Below, piece after piece: positions 6,116-12,637 of a stretch of DNA of 12,637 nt. This DNA comes from JBAVQS01 sp049694275 (lineage in GTDB: Bacteria; Chloroflexota; Anaerolineae; UBA4142; SHND01), in NCBI GenBank assembly GCA_049694275.1, contig JBAVQS010000148.1, positions 1 to 12,637 on the forward strand. Reading direction: 5' to 3'. The notes beneath the pieces are model-generated. The model did not search any database. It saw only the letters and a list, made by a program, of their open reading frames with translations, and was not told the origin of the DNA. A program made the position numbers and the translations under genes. Within the stretch, counting starts at the first letter, position 1. Each line of letters begins with the position of its first letter.

Positions 6116-7183
6116 ATGCCGGTAACACTCTCTCCCGAAACCGCGGTTCGCACCGCGGCGACCGAATTTGGCAAAGAGATCGAGCAGCTCAAGGTCGAGC
6201 TACGTGAGATCGAGGTGCTCGTTCGCCAGACGGGCGGCGAGATCGAGCGCCTGTCACAGCGACAGATGGAAATGGGGGCGCGCCTGCGGCAGGTCGAGAA
6301 TAATATGGACGCGTACAGCCGCGAGGATATTCGCGGCGCGTACGCCGCCGACCGCGAGGCGCAGCTCAAGCTCATGATGATGCGCTCACAACTAGAACAG
6401 TTCCAGAACAAGCAGCGCTATCTCGACCGCTATATCACCCAGCTCCGCCGCGTCAACGATATGGTCGAGCAGTTCGCCGAGAACCTGGCGCCGGGCAAAA
6501 CCACCTCGCCGGGCGGCGATCGCGCCCAGGGGGACCATGACGCGGTGGTCCAGACCATCGAGGCGCAGGAATCCGAGCGCCAGCGCCTGGCCCAACAGAT
6601 GCACGACGGGCCGGCCCAATCTCTCACCAACCTGATTCTCCAGGCGGAGATTGTCGAGCGCCTGTTCGAGTCCAATCCCGAGCGCGCCCGCTCCGAGCTG
6701 GGCAGCCTCAAAACTTCGGCGAACACCACTTTTCAACGAGTGCGCGATTTCATCTTTGGCCTGCGGCCCATGATGCTCGACGACCTCGGGCTGGTGCCTA
6801 CGCTGCGACGCTATACCCAAAACTTTGAAGCCAAGAACAAGCTGCCGATCACGCTCGCCGTCGAAGGGGAACGTAAGCTTCCCCAGTACGTGGACGTGAC
6901 CATCTTTCGCGCGGTGCAGGAATTGTTGAACAATGTGGCGGCGCACGCGCACGCCTCGCACGTGCAGGTCAGTGTCGATATTGACGCCGAACCCACCGTC
7001 GTACAGCTTGAGGATGACGGGAGTGGGTTTGAGGTGAACGAGGTCCTCCAGCGCGTGCGCCTGCGCGGGACTTCGGGGCTTTCGACGCTTGAAAAACGCG
7101 TCGAGATGCTGGGGGGCAAGATCATGTATCAGAGCGGCACCGGCCGCGGCACCAAGGTGCGCGTCCTCATCCCCTCGACCTAA
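6116..7183 (+). CDS. DegS-like soluble sensor histidine kinase
   Basis: A 355-residue cytoplasmic kinase. Residues about 15-125 are a long heptad-rich coiled coil without membrane helices, as in DegS sensors. The dimerisation/phospho-acceptor region has ESERQRLAQQMHDGPAQSL (152-170) with the phospho-accepting His163 and the following Asp. The HATPase domain has its N-box at FRAVQELLNNVAAHA (264-278), G1 box LEDDGSGF (298-305) and G2 region GTSGLSTLEKRVEMLGG (318-334). It should autophosphorylate with ATP and pass the phosphate to the response regulator, whose stop is 2 nt upstream, implying translational coupling. The signal is unknown; a cytosolic cue or a partner protein is more likely than an extracellular ligand. 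DegS itself cannot be claimed as an orthologue. Confidence 0.94.
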   Translation: MPVTLSPETAVRTAATEFGKEIEQLKVELREIEVLVRQTGGEIERLSQRQMEMGARLRQVENNMDAYSREDIRGAYAADREAQLKLMMMRSQLEQFQNKQRYLDRYITQLRRVNDMVEQFAENLAPGKTTSPGGDRAQGDHDAVVQTIEAQESERQRLAQQMHDGPAQSLTNLILQAEIVERLFESNPERARSELGSLKTSANTTFQRVRDFIFGLRPMMLDDLGLVPTLRRYTQNFEAKNKLPITLAVEGERKLPQYVDVTIFRAVQELLNNVAAHAHASHVQVSVDIDAEPTVVQLEDDGSGFEVNEVLQRVRLRGTSGLSTLEKRVEMLGGKIMYQSGTGRGTKVRVLIPST

Positions 7184-7218
7184 GCCAATTCCATCTTGAT
7201 TAAATGGAACCCGATCAA

Positions 7219-7257
7219 GGGCGAGCGAGCCGCGCGTGGCTCGCTCGCCCTGTTTAT
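7219..7257 (+). terminator. Strong terminator of the signalling operon
   Basis: GGGCGAGCGAGCC (7219-7231) and GGCTCGCTCGCCC (7238-7250) form a perfect 13-bp stem with a 6-nt loop, followed by TGTTTATC. It lies 35 nt after the kinase stop. The T-tract is short and sits on the plus strand only, so it most likely ends the kinase operon. Confidence 0.8.
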
Positions 7258-7301
7258 CAGGGCAGATGCACAACGGCGCCAAGGGCGCTTGCGCATTCGC
7301 T

Positions 7302-8432
7302 CTAGGGCAGGCGCCTGAGGATCGCCCCGGTCTGGGGGTCGAGGCGTACGCTCGTCACCTGCTGTCCATTGGATGCAACATAAGGCTGTGCCAGGGGCAT
7401 CTCGGCCACGCTCGTTCCGGGATTGACCACCACCAACCCTTTGGCGAACTGGCGGACGTACATGTTGTATGCGGAATAGTAAGGACCATAGGACGCACCC
7501 AGCTTGACGGTGAGGTCGTCATCCAGAATCAACCCGCTTGCGCCCAGCCCTTGATAACTGTAATAGGTGCGCGGGCCATTGACGCCGAGCAGGTAGGACG
7601 CCAGGGAATATTTGAACCACTGCGTGGGATCCCACCCCGGCGGCGGTTGAGGCGGCGCAACCCGCGTGGCGACGAGCACAATCGTATTGGCATTCCGGGA
7701 GAGTTGATCGAGCGCGTCGACATCCTTTTTCCACTCGATCACCGATTTAAAGCTATCCGGCGCCGTCTCTTTTTTGCGAAGAAAATCGCAGATGCAGATT
7801 CCATCTACCTGGGACAACAGGCTTTTTGCATCGGCCGTATACTGCGCATAACCGGCGCCATCGGACCAGGCATAGGTGCTGGCCAGAATGATCCGAACGC
7901 CGGCCACCGGGCGCAAAGCGGCCAGTAGTTTGGTCGTGCTGCTCAGCGAATCGGCGCGGGCGGGGATACCGGCCTGGTCGAGCAGAATCCCATCGTACGC
8001 TCCGAGGCCGGTCTGCGTGGCGCTGGCGACTTGATCGGGCTTGGAAGCGTCGATCGTCAGGAGCGCGAGGGCCTGCGTATTGGCCTGCCGAACGCTCAGA
8101 GCGGCGGCCCCACTCACCAGTTGCACACGCTGCGCCGTTTGATTGGCGACGGTCGGATTCAGGTTCGAATTCAGGTTTGCGATATCGCCCCAGATTCCAA
8201 TCCCGTCCGGGACCAGAACCGGCAAGCGGCGAACGGCCTGCGGGGCGCCTTGCGCCGTTGGCGCGCGAGGCCCCTGGATGACCAGGGTGGGTGTGGCCGT
8301 CGGCGCGGCAGAGGTCTTGACCGTCGGCGGCGGAGGCGGGGGAACCGTTTCAGTTGATGGGGCCGGCGTGGAAGGCGATGAGCAGCCGACTACCAGGACC
8401 ATCAGAAGCAGGGCAAAATAAGGTAAGCGCAT
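7302..8432 (-). CDS. Lipoprotein, putative glycoside-hydrolase-like (GHL15-like)
   Basis: A 376-residue predicted lipoprotein. ATG 8432 opens a classic lipoprotein signal: hydrophobic stretch, then LVVGC (13-17) with the lipidated Cys17. A Pro/Thr/Ser-rich linker (about 20-66) keeps the globular part off the membrane. The rest (about 70-376) has alternating strand/helix stretches such as ALALLTIDA and YDGILLDQ (146-153), and near the end RQFAKGLVVVNPGTS (327-341). This resembles the putative TIM-barrel glycosyl-hydrolase-like family GHL15; that match is from memory and moderate. No substrate can be assigned. There is no clear Shine-Dalgarno site at 8432, but the signal peptide fixes the start better than an in-frame TTG at 8528. 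It is transcribed alone, convergent with the kinase operon. Confidence 0.85.
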   Translation of the reverse strand: MRLPYFALLLMVLVVGCSSPSTPAPSTETVPPPPPPTVKTSAAPTATPTLVIQGPRAPTAQGAPQAVRRLPVLVPDGIGIWGDIANLNSNLNPTVANQTAQRVQLVSGAAALSVRQANTQALALLTIDASKPDQVASATQTGLGAYDGILLDQAGIPARADSLSSTTKLLAALRPVAGVRIILASTYAWSDGAGYAQYTADAKSLLSQVDGICICDFLRKKETAPDSFKSVIEWKKDVDALDQLSRNANTIVLVATRVAPPQPPPGWDPTQWFKYSLASYLLGVNGPRTYYSYQGLGASGLILDDDLTVKLGASYGPYYSAYNMYVRQFAKGLVVVNPGTSVAEMPLAQPYVASNGQQVTSVRLDPQTGAILRRLP

Positions 8433-8499
8433 AGGACAAGAGCGCGGGTAAAGCACACGACGGGTGCTCCACTCACGCAAGCACGACAAGGATAGGGCA

Positions 8500-8528
8500 A
8501 GTCTAACCCCCAAGCCGAAAATAGTCAA
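8500..8528 (-). promoter_or_regulatory. Sigma-70-type promoter of the lipoprotein gene
   Basis: Read on the minus strand, TTGACT (8528-8523) and TAGACT (8505-8500) are separated by 17 nt. Transcription would start near 8493, giving a leader of about 60 nt before the lipoprotein ATG at 8432. Confidence 0.65.
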
Positions 8529-8557
8529 TGGAAAGATGCTCCTATTGGCCTGCGGTG

Positions 8558-8602
8558 CAGGGGCGAACGGCCGTTCGCCTACAAGGACAAATTCGGCATA
8601 CG
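8558..8602. repeat. Palindromic repeat family A, copy 3 (degenerate)
   Basis: GGCGAACGGCCGTTCGCC (8562-8579) is a perfect 18-bp palindrome identical to the centre of copy 1. The right arm has lost two C residues, and the outer arms are decayed. Downstream, TCGGCATACGG (8592-8602) is shared with copy 1 (1851-1861). It lies just upstream of the lipoprotein promoter. Confidence 0.75.
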
Positions 8603-8760
8603 GCGACGATAGGCCAAAAGGACCAGTGCGATTACTATCCCAAGGCCCCGCTCCCCTGCTCTACTCTATAAGAAGAGAGGGCAAACGGGCTCTTATTCGT
8701 ACATAGGCATTTTGTACTATTTTCCCCCGCGCGCGTTTGTCTTGGGGTACTGAATTCTTA
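8603..8760. other. Intergenic stretch without recognised genes
   Basis: No convincing gene is seen on either strand. A weak promoter-like pair, TTATTC (8693-8698) and TACTAT (8715-8720) with 16 nt spacing, could add a second start upstream of the main pilus-operon promoter. The short purine run near 8670-8680 has no obvious meaning. Confidence 0.4.
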
Positions 8761-8789
8761 TTGTTCAATCTGGACAAGCGCGATATAGT
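8761..8789 (+). promoter_or_regulatory. Sigma-70-type promoter of the Tad-like operon or its leader RNA
   Basis: TTGTTC (8761-8766) and TATAGT (8784-8789) are exactly 17 nt apart. The start would fall near 8796, at the foot of a stem-loop, about 195 nt before the first tad-like ATG. Confidence 0.7.
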
Positions 8790-8794
8790 AAGAG

Positions 8795-8896
8795 TGCGCC
8801 GTACACCAAGCGGCGCATTACCGAAATTTGTTTTCGGGCTTGTACTGGGGTTCGGGGGAATGCTGCAGTTCAAGAGGTGACCCCAACCCCTTTTTT
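8795..8896 (+). ncRNA. Candidate structured leader or small RNA, about 100 nt
   Basis: Between the promoter at 8761-8789 and a U-tract terminator at 8847-8896, the transcript can form two more stem-loops: TGCGCCG (8795-8801) with CGGCGCA (8811-8817), loop 9 nt; and CCGAAA (8821-8826) with TTTCGG (8832-8837), loop 5 nt. No open reading frame explains this stretch. It matches no riboswitch, SRP, 6S or tmRNA core that I recognise. It could be an attenuating leader of the pilus-like operon or a free small RNA; the sequence does not decide between these. Confidence 0.4.
8847..8896 (+). terminator. Intrinsic-terminator-like attenuator in the operon leader
   Basis: GGGGTTCGGGG (8847-8857) pairs with CCCCAACCCC (8881-8890) as a 10-bp stem with a single bulged C, followed at once by six T (8891-8896). 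The 23-nt apical region contains CTGCAG (8863-8868). This is a textbook terminator shape, but it lies 95 nt before the tad-like genes rather than after a gene. Confidence 0.65.
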
Positions 8897-8917
8897 GATG
8901 CTTACTGGAGCGGATGT

Positions 8918-8982
8918 GAGATTTCTCACCCGCGAAAAGCGCGGGTTCGAAATGACAAAAACTCTCGAATGACAAAAACTCT
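8918..8982. repeat. Dispersed repeat family B, copy 2, with a short tandem duplication
   Basis: The 39-bp unit at 8918-8956 matches 4401-4439 at 34 of 39 positions. Inside it, ACCCGCG (8928-8934) and CGCGGGT (8940-8946) form a 7-bp hairpin. Its right edge is tandemly duplicated: TCGAAATGACAAAAACTC (8947-8964) is followed by TCGAATGACAAAAACTCT (8965-8982). The element occupies most of the space between the attenuator-like hairpin and the first pseudopilin gene. Confidence 0.75.
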
Positions 8983-8991
8983 AGCTCAATC

Positions 8992-9441
8992 ATGAAATTC
9001 ATTCTCAACCGACAAAAGCGAAACACCGAGCGCGGGCAGAGCCTGACTGAACTGGCGCTCTTGCTTCCGTTCCTGCTCATGCTGATTCTGGGGACGCTGG
9101 ACCTCTCCCGCGCGTATGAAGTGTATGTGGATGTGACCAATGCGGCCCGGGAGGGGGCGCGCTACGCCGCCGGGAACGCAACCGACTCTACCATTCAGAC
9201 CGATGTGACGACGCGCGTGAACCAGGAGCTGACCGGCGCGGGAATCGGCAGTGTCACCGTCGCGGCGCTCGTCTGCACCAGCTATTCCACCAACAGCGTG
9301 ATCGCCTGCTCCAGCGCGGCGAGTGGAGATTATATCACGGTGAGCGTCAGCACGCAGTTCCAATTCGTCACTTTTTCCGTGATTGGGCTCTCGACCACGA
9401 CGATCAGCAACAGCGCCACCATGGCGGTCGTGCTGCCCTAG
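8992..9441 (+). CDS. TadE-like pseudopilin 1
   Basis: A 149-residue TadE-type protein with one N-terminal membrane helix (about 20-37). The short basic leader ends in G15, followed by QSLTE with Glu at +5 (residue 20). This is the prepilin-like cleavage pattern known for TadE/TadF pseudopilins, which a TadV-type peptidase matures. The block AAREGARYAA (51-60) is typical of the family. The C-terminal part is Thr/Ser/Val-rich, probably beta, and holds two Cys (VCTSYS..., IACSS) that could form a disulphide outside the membrane. ATG 8992 has no clear ribosome binding site but gives the standard short leader. It is the first gene of a four-gene set; no pilin, ATPase, secretin or peptidase gene is in view. 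Confidence 0.9.
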   Translation: MKFILNRQKRNTERGQSLTELALLLPFLLMLILGTLDLSRAYEVYVDVTNAAREGARYAAGNATDSTIQTDVTTRVNQELTGAGIGSVTVAALVCTSYSTNSVIACSSAASGDYITVSVSTQFQFVTFSVIGLSTTTISNSATMAVVLP

Positions 9442-9454
9442 GACCGGCATCCAG

Positions 9455-9868
9455 ATGAACATGCAAGATTCGCACAAACGACAGGATGGGGCAACGCTGG
9501 TCGAGTTTGCCCTCACCATCCCTTTTCTGGTTCTGCTCATCGCGGGGGCATTTGATTTTGGGTGGGGGGTCTATGTCAACAACAGCCTGGCGCTCGCCGC
9601 CCGCGAAGGAGCGCGTAAGGGAATTATCGTCTCGGCGACCGACGCCCAAATTTGCGCACAGGCGCAGCGCGGGCTCCAGGCCCTGCCGACCTTCGCCTGC
9701 AACCCGTCGAGCGGCCCGGGCATCTATATCAGCCCGGCCACACGCACCTCGACCAACCCGATTACCGTGACCGTAACCTATACCTATACACCTATTACAC
9801 CGATCATTTCACCCTTTGTGCCAAACGGAATCCCGCTTAGCTCCAGTTCGGTGATGGTTGTGGAGTGA
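9455..9868 (+). CDS. TadE-like pseudopilin 2
   Basis: A 137-residue paralogue of the preceding protein. The leader ends at G12, followed by ATLVEF with Glu at +5 (residue 17) and a helix to about residue 35. LAAREGARKG (47-56) repeats the family block. Two Cys in the exported part (ICAQ, FACNP) again suggest a disulphide. The ATG lies 13 nt after the previous stop, and TAGGA (9439-9443) overlaps that stop codon, so the two are co-transcribed and probably translationally coupled. It presumably acts as a minor, assembly-initiating subunit of a Tad/Flp-like surface structure; partner genes are not in the window. Confidence 0.9.
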   Translation: MNMQDSHKRQDGATLVEFALTIPFLVLLIAGAFDFGWGVYVNNSLALAAREGARKGIIVSATDAQICAQAQRGLQALPTFACNPSSGPGIYISPATRTSTNPITVTVTYTYTPITPIISPFVPNGIPLSSSSVMVVE

Positions 9869-9887
9869 GTCTCACAAGGAGGAAAGC

Positions 9888-11021
9888 ATGATGCAGAACA
9901 ATCTCAAGGATCAGGAAGGCCAATCGCTGATTCTCATCACGTTTCTGGCGGTGGCAATCATCGCCTTTATGGGGCTGCTGCTGGACGGCGGGCGCGTCTA
10001 TGCCGCCCGCCGCCAGAGCCAGAACGCAGCGGATGCCGCCGCGTTTGCCGCCGCCCGCGAGCTGGTGACCCGGAATAACAACGGCACCAATAACGGCGCA
10101 GCCGAGGATGCGAAAATTCTCACGGTCGCCCGAAGCTTTGCCACCCAGAATGGGGTTTCCGCCGCGAGCGACGTGGTGGCCTACTATATCAATTCCGACG
10201 GCAGTCAGGGCAATGCGATCGGGGTGTACGGCTATGTGCCCACCACCGCCATTGGCGTGCGCGTTCAGGCTACCGCCCACACCCAGCCTTTTATGATTGC
10301 CATCGTGAACGGTGGGAACCAGATCGATACGGAGAGCCAGGCTACCATGAAGAGCGGCATCCTGACCCAGTTCAACGGCGCCATGCCAATGACCGTCAAG
10401 TATCAGTCGTTTAGTTACGGGCAGACCGTCCAGATGATGGGGCAAACGACGGGTCCCGGCGGTTTTCAGTGGCTGGCGGAGACCGCCAACACCAGTTGCC
10501 AGGGGGGCGGCAGCGCGCAGGACCTGGCGAATGCCATCCAGAACCCGCCCAGCACCATCACCAAGCAGGCCGACCCGAGCGGAAACTATCTGAATCCCAC
10601 CAACGATGCGAGCGTCAATAACCTGGATCACTATTTTTGCAGTTCCACCGGTATTTCGGGGGCAGATGCTGTCGCCAGCGCCCTCGACTATTGGTTGAGC
10701 TTGCCCGTGGCACAGCGCCACTGGATCATTCCGGTCTATGATTATAGTTGCCAGGTCACGGATACCAATTGCACCGGCGGCGGCAATGGCTCGAAAATGG
10801 TTTACCACATCAAGGCATTTGCCGAGTTCATCCCGACCGGCTATTACCTGAGCAACAGCCATTCGAATGGAATCACGAAAGCCGATTGCTCTCTTCTCGA
10901 TCCGAGCAACCCGCCGCAGTGCGTACAGGGTACCTTCCAGGGATTCACATCGCTCGGCCACGGCGATTCCGGCCAGGTGTGCGATACGTCGAGTGGTTGC
11001 GCGCTCTGGTTGAGCGAGTAA
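9888..11021 (+). CDS. TadG-like exported protein
   Basis: A 377-residue TadE/G-like protein. An N-terminal segment (EGQSLILITFLAVAIIAF, 10-27) is followed by the family block VYAARRQSQNAADAAAFAAA (37-56). The +5 Glu of true pseudopilins is replaced by Leu16, so it probably stays uncleaved and membrane-anchored. The large exported part (about 60-377) has no von Willebrand A domain but eight Cys (204, 251, 288, 295, 334, 345, 365, 371), enough for four disulphides, and an IPVYDY/YHIKAFAEF region seen in other TadG-like proteins. A strong AAGGAGG (9876-9882) lies 5 nt before ATG 9888; the next codon is also ATG. The gap to the upstream gene is 19 nt, consistent with one operon. Confidence 0.88.
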   Translation: MMQNNLKDQEGQSLILITFLAVAIIAFMGLLLDGGRVYAARRQSQNAADAAAFAAARELVTRNNNGTNNGAAEDAKILTVARSFATQNGVSAASDVVAYYINSDGSQGNAIGVYGYVPTTAIGVRVQATAHTQPFMIAIVNGGNQIDTESQATMKSGILTQFNGAMPMTVKYQSFSYGQTVQMMGQTTGPGGFQWLAETANTSCQGGGSAQDLANAIQNPPSTITKQADPSGNYLNPTNDASVNNLDHYFCSSTGISGADAVASALDYWLSLPVAQRHWIIPVYDYSCQVTDTNCTGGGNGSKMVYHIKAFAEFIPTGYYLSNSHSNGITKADCSLLDPSNPPQCVQGTFQGFTSLGHGDSGQVCDTSSGCALWLSE

Positions 11022-11033
11022 AGGAGCGAATCG

Positions 11034-12637
11034 ATGTCCTCCAGCATTTTTGCCCAGCCCCGCGTACGCGCGGCGGTCATGATTGCGGCCGCGTGTATGA
11101 TGGCGTCGCTGCTGTTCGTGGGCCTGACCGTACTCCCTGCGTCTGCGGTTCAATTCATCCAGACGCAGGATACGGTCGCGGATTTCAACCCCGGCACCTT
11201 TTATCACACCGGGTTGACCGCGTCGACCACCAACGGCGGCGACGCCAACGGCCAGGTCCGCCTGCTCAATATCGGCATCAACGCCAGCACCTGGAACCTG
11301 GGGACCGGCACGTCAACGGGCTTGCCGTCGACCGGGCTCTTTAGCCATGCGGCGGCGCTGGCCACCATCACTCCGACCGATTATATCTATGTGACCGGCG
11401 GGTTTACCGGGACGCAGGCGACCACCGCGACCTGCTATACCTCGATTATCGCCAGCTCGCATCAACTGAATACCTGGACCTGCCCCTCCGCCGCCAACCT
11501 GCCCGACACGCGCCAAAAGCACGCGTCAGTCTCGCTCAACGGCAACCTCTATGTCATCGGCGGCCTGGGGAGCGACCTGCACGCCAAGGCCACCGTGTAT
11601 CGCTCATCGCTGGGAAGCAACGGCGCGCCGGGCGCATGGAGCGTCAGCCCGCACCCGCTCCCGGTGAATGTTTCGGATGTCGGGTTGTATGAACTACGCG
11701 CCGTTACGCTCAACGGGCATGTCTATGTCCTCGGCGGAGCGAATGACAGTGGCACGGCAACCGATTATCTTCTCATCGGGACACCGGGGGCCGGCGGCGA
11801 TCTGACCTGGGTGACCTCCCCCATCAGCATGCCGGTGCAGTTGTTCAGTCATATGGTCGCCACCTCGAACGGACGGATTTATGTGGTCGGCGGGGTCAAT
11901 GGCTCTGGCGTCGTTCAGCCGGATGCCTATTGGACCGAGCCGAACGCCGATGGCTCGATCTCGGGATGGACCCAGAGCGCCAACGGCCTGCAGAACAACC
12001 TGGCCTTTGGCTCGGCGATCGCCTATTCCGGCCAGATCTATCTCTCGGGCGGCTCGATCAATCAGGGAGGCACGCCGCAGCAGACGGTCAAGTCTGACCT
12101 GCTCGCCGACACGGGCGACTATTTGCCCGGCTGGCTGGACAATAACGTGCTCTCCCAATCACGGGTCAACACGGCCGCCATTGTCAGCAGTGACGGGTGG
12201 ATCTATGTCCTCGAAGGCGCAACCGGCTCGAACGGGACAACGCCGCTCAAAACCATCGACTATGGCCCGACCTCCGTCGCCGCCGGGACGGCGCACTATG
12301 CGCCCAGTGGGGACTATATCTCGCCGCCGCTTTTCTATAGCGGAACGGCGGGCTCGGGTGTCCTGACCATCCAAAAACTCCATCTCTATACCTCCATCCC
12401 ATCGACGACGACGATGACCATCGCCTGGCGCACGAGCAATGACCCGAGTTTTACCGCGGTGGCCTACAGCAGTGAGATCACCCTCTCCAGCGGGACCAAT
12501 ATCCAGACGGATGTTCCCGTCAATCAAACCGACAAATATATCCAGTACCGGGTCACGATGGGCGCGGACGCCAACGGCACGGGTTCGCCGGTGCTGAATC
12601 GCGTGGACGTTTACTATGATGTTCCGCCGACCAATAC
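11034..12637 (+). CDS. Exported kelch-repeat beta-propeller protein (3' end cut by window)
   Basis: The frame stays open from ATG 11034 to the window end: 534 residues visible and no stop. AAGGAG (11021-11026) lies 7 nt upstream, 12 nt after the TadG-like stop. A signal peptide is clear: basic start, hydrophobic 13-34, then PASA-VQ with cleavage after about residue 38. Six kelch-like motifs occur about every 53-58 residues (YIYVTGG 117-123, LYVIGG 172-177, VYVLGG 230-235, IYVVGG 282-287, IYLSGG 335-340, IYVLEG 389-394), consistent with a six-bladed propeller. A beta-sandwich-like domain follows (about 420-530, YIQYRVTMG at 502-510), of a kind often found in adhesins and carbohydrate-binding proteins. 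The position suggests a surface or secreted partner of the pilus-like genes. Substrate and final length are unknown. Confidence 0.88.
   Translation, partial: MSSSIFAQPRVRAAVMIAAACMMASLLFVGLTVLPASAVQFIQTQDTVADFNPGTFYHTGLTASTTNGGDANGQVRLLNIGINASTWNLGTGTSTGLPSTGLFSHAAALATITPTDYIYVTGGFTGTQATTATCYTSIIASSHQLNTWTCPSAANLPDTRQKHASVSLNGNLYVIGGLGSDLHAKATVYRSSLGSNGAPGAWSVSPHPLPVNVSDVGLYELRAVTLNGHVYVLGGANDSGTATDYLLIGTPGAGGDLTWVTSPISMPVQLFSHMVATSNGRIYVVGGVNGSGVVQPDAYWTEPNADGSISGWTQSANGLQNNLAFGSAIAYSGQIYLSGGSINQGGTPQQTVKSDLLADTGDYLPGWLDNNVLSQSRVNTAAIVSSDGWIYVLEGATGSNGTTPLKTIDYGPTSVAAGTAHYAPSGDYISPPLFYSGTAGSGVLTIQKLHLYTSIPSTTTMTIAWRTSNDPSFTAVAYSSEITLSSGTNIQTDVPVNQTDKYIQYRVTMGADANGTGSPVLNRVDVYYDVPPTN

Noticed and set aside
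4425..8953. GGGTTCGAAAT segments that look like a tRNA T-arm
   Set aside because: They belong to the family B repeat; no acceptor stem, anticodon arm or CCA context can be built around either copy.
8661..9140. 159-residue minus-strand frame across the leader region
   Set aside because: It reads through the family B repeat and the terminator-like hairpin and is antisense to the first pseudopilin gene; no sign of a real protein.
9837..11207. 456-residue open frame on the minus strand
   Set aside because: It is antisense to the TadG-like gene and the start of the kelch gene, which have ribosome binding sites and family motifs; the translation matches nothing.

Overview
The window is about 60% GC and looks like a free-living bacterium, most likely a member of the Chloroflexota (Anaerolineae-like). 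This placement is an inference. It rests on soluble DegS-type kinases beside a NarL/DegU-type regulator, TadE/TadG-like genes joined to a kelch-repeat exported protein, a putative sugar-hydrolase-like lipoprotein, and dispersed palindromic repeats of a kind common in such genomes. No phage, transposase, CRISPR, tRNA or rRNA is visible. Most genes look like ordinary chromosomal genes.

Layout from left to right. (1) 13-252: a small CxxC protein. (2) 402-1757: two PlsC-like acyltransferase domains fused head to tail, preceded by a TATAAT promoter. (3) 1901-3100: tyrosyl-tRNA synthetase, flanked on both sides by copies of one palindromic repeat; the right copy supplies its last codons and stop. 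(4) 3166-4317, minus strand: an acyl-CoA dehydrogenase, convergent with tyrS. (5) 4622-7183: a three-gene signalling operon made of a histidine-kinase-like protein without its phospho-acceptor histidine, a NarL/DegU-type response regulator and a complete DegS-like kinase, closed by a strong hairpin terminator. (6) 7302-8432, minus strand: a lipoprotein. (7) 8433-8991: a long divergent regulatory region with promoters on both strands, a third palindrome copy, a second repeat family, and an intrinsic-terminator-like hairpin inside the leader of the next operon. (8) 8992 to the window end: two TadE-like pseudopilins, a TadG-like protein and a large kelch-propeller protein cut off by the window edge.

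The strongest candidates for something new are two. One is the signalling operon, where a His-less kinase paralogue is co-transcribed with a regulator and a fully equipped kinase, which suggests a regulatory pseudokinase. The other is the pilus-like operon, which starts with a promoter, two small hairpins and a U-tract terminator about 100 nt into the leader. That arrangement implies either attenuation of surface-structure expression or a separate small RNA. The tandem acyltransferase fusion and the repeat overlapping the tyrS stop codon are secondary points.
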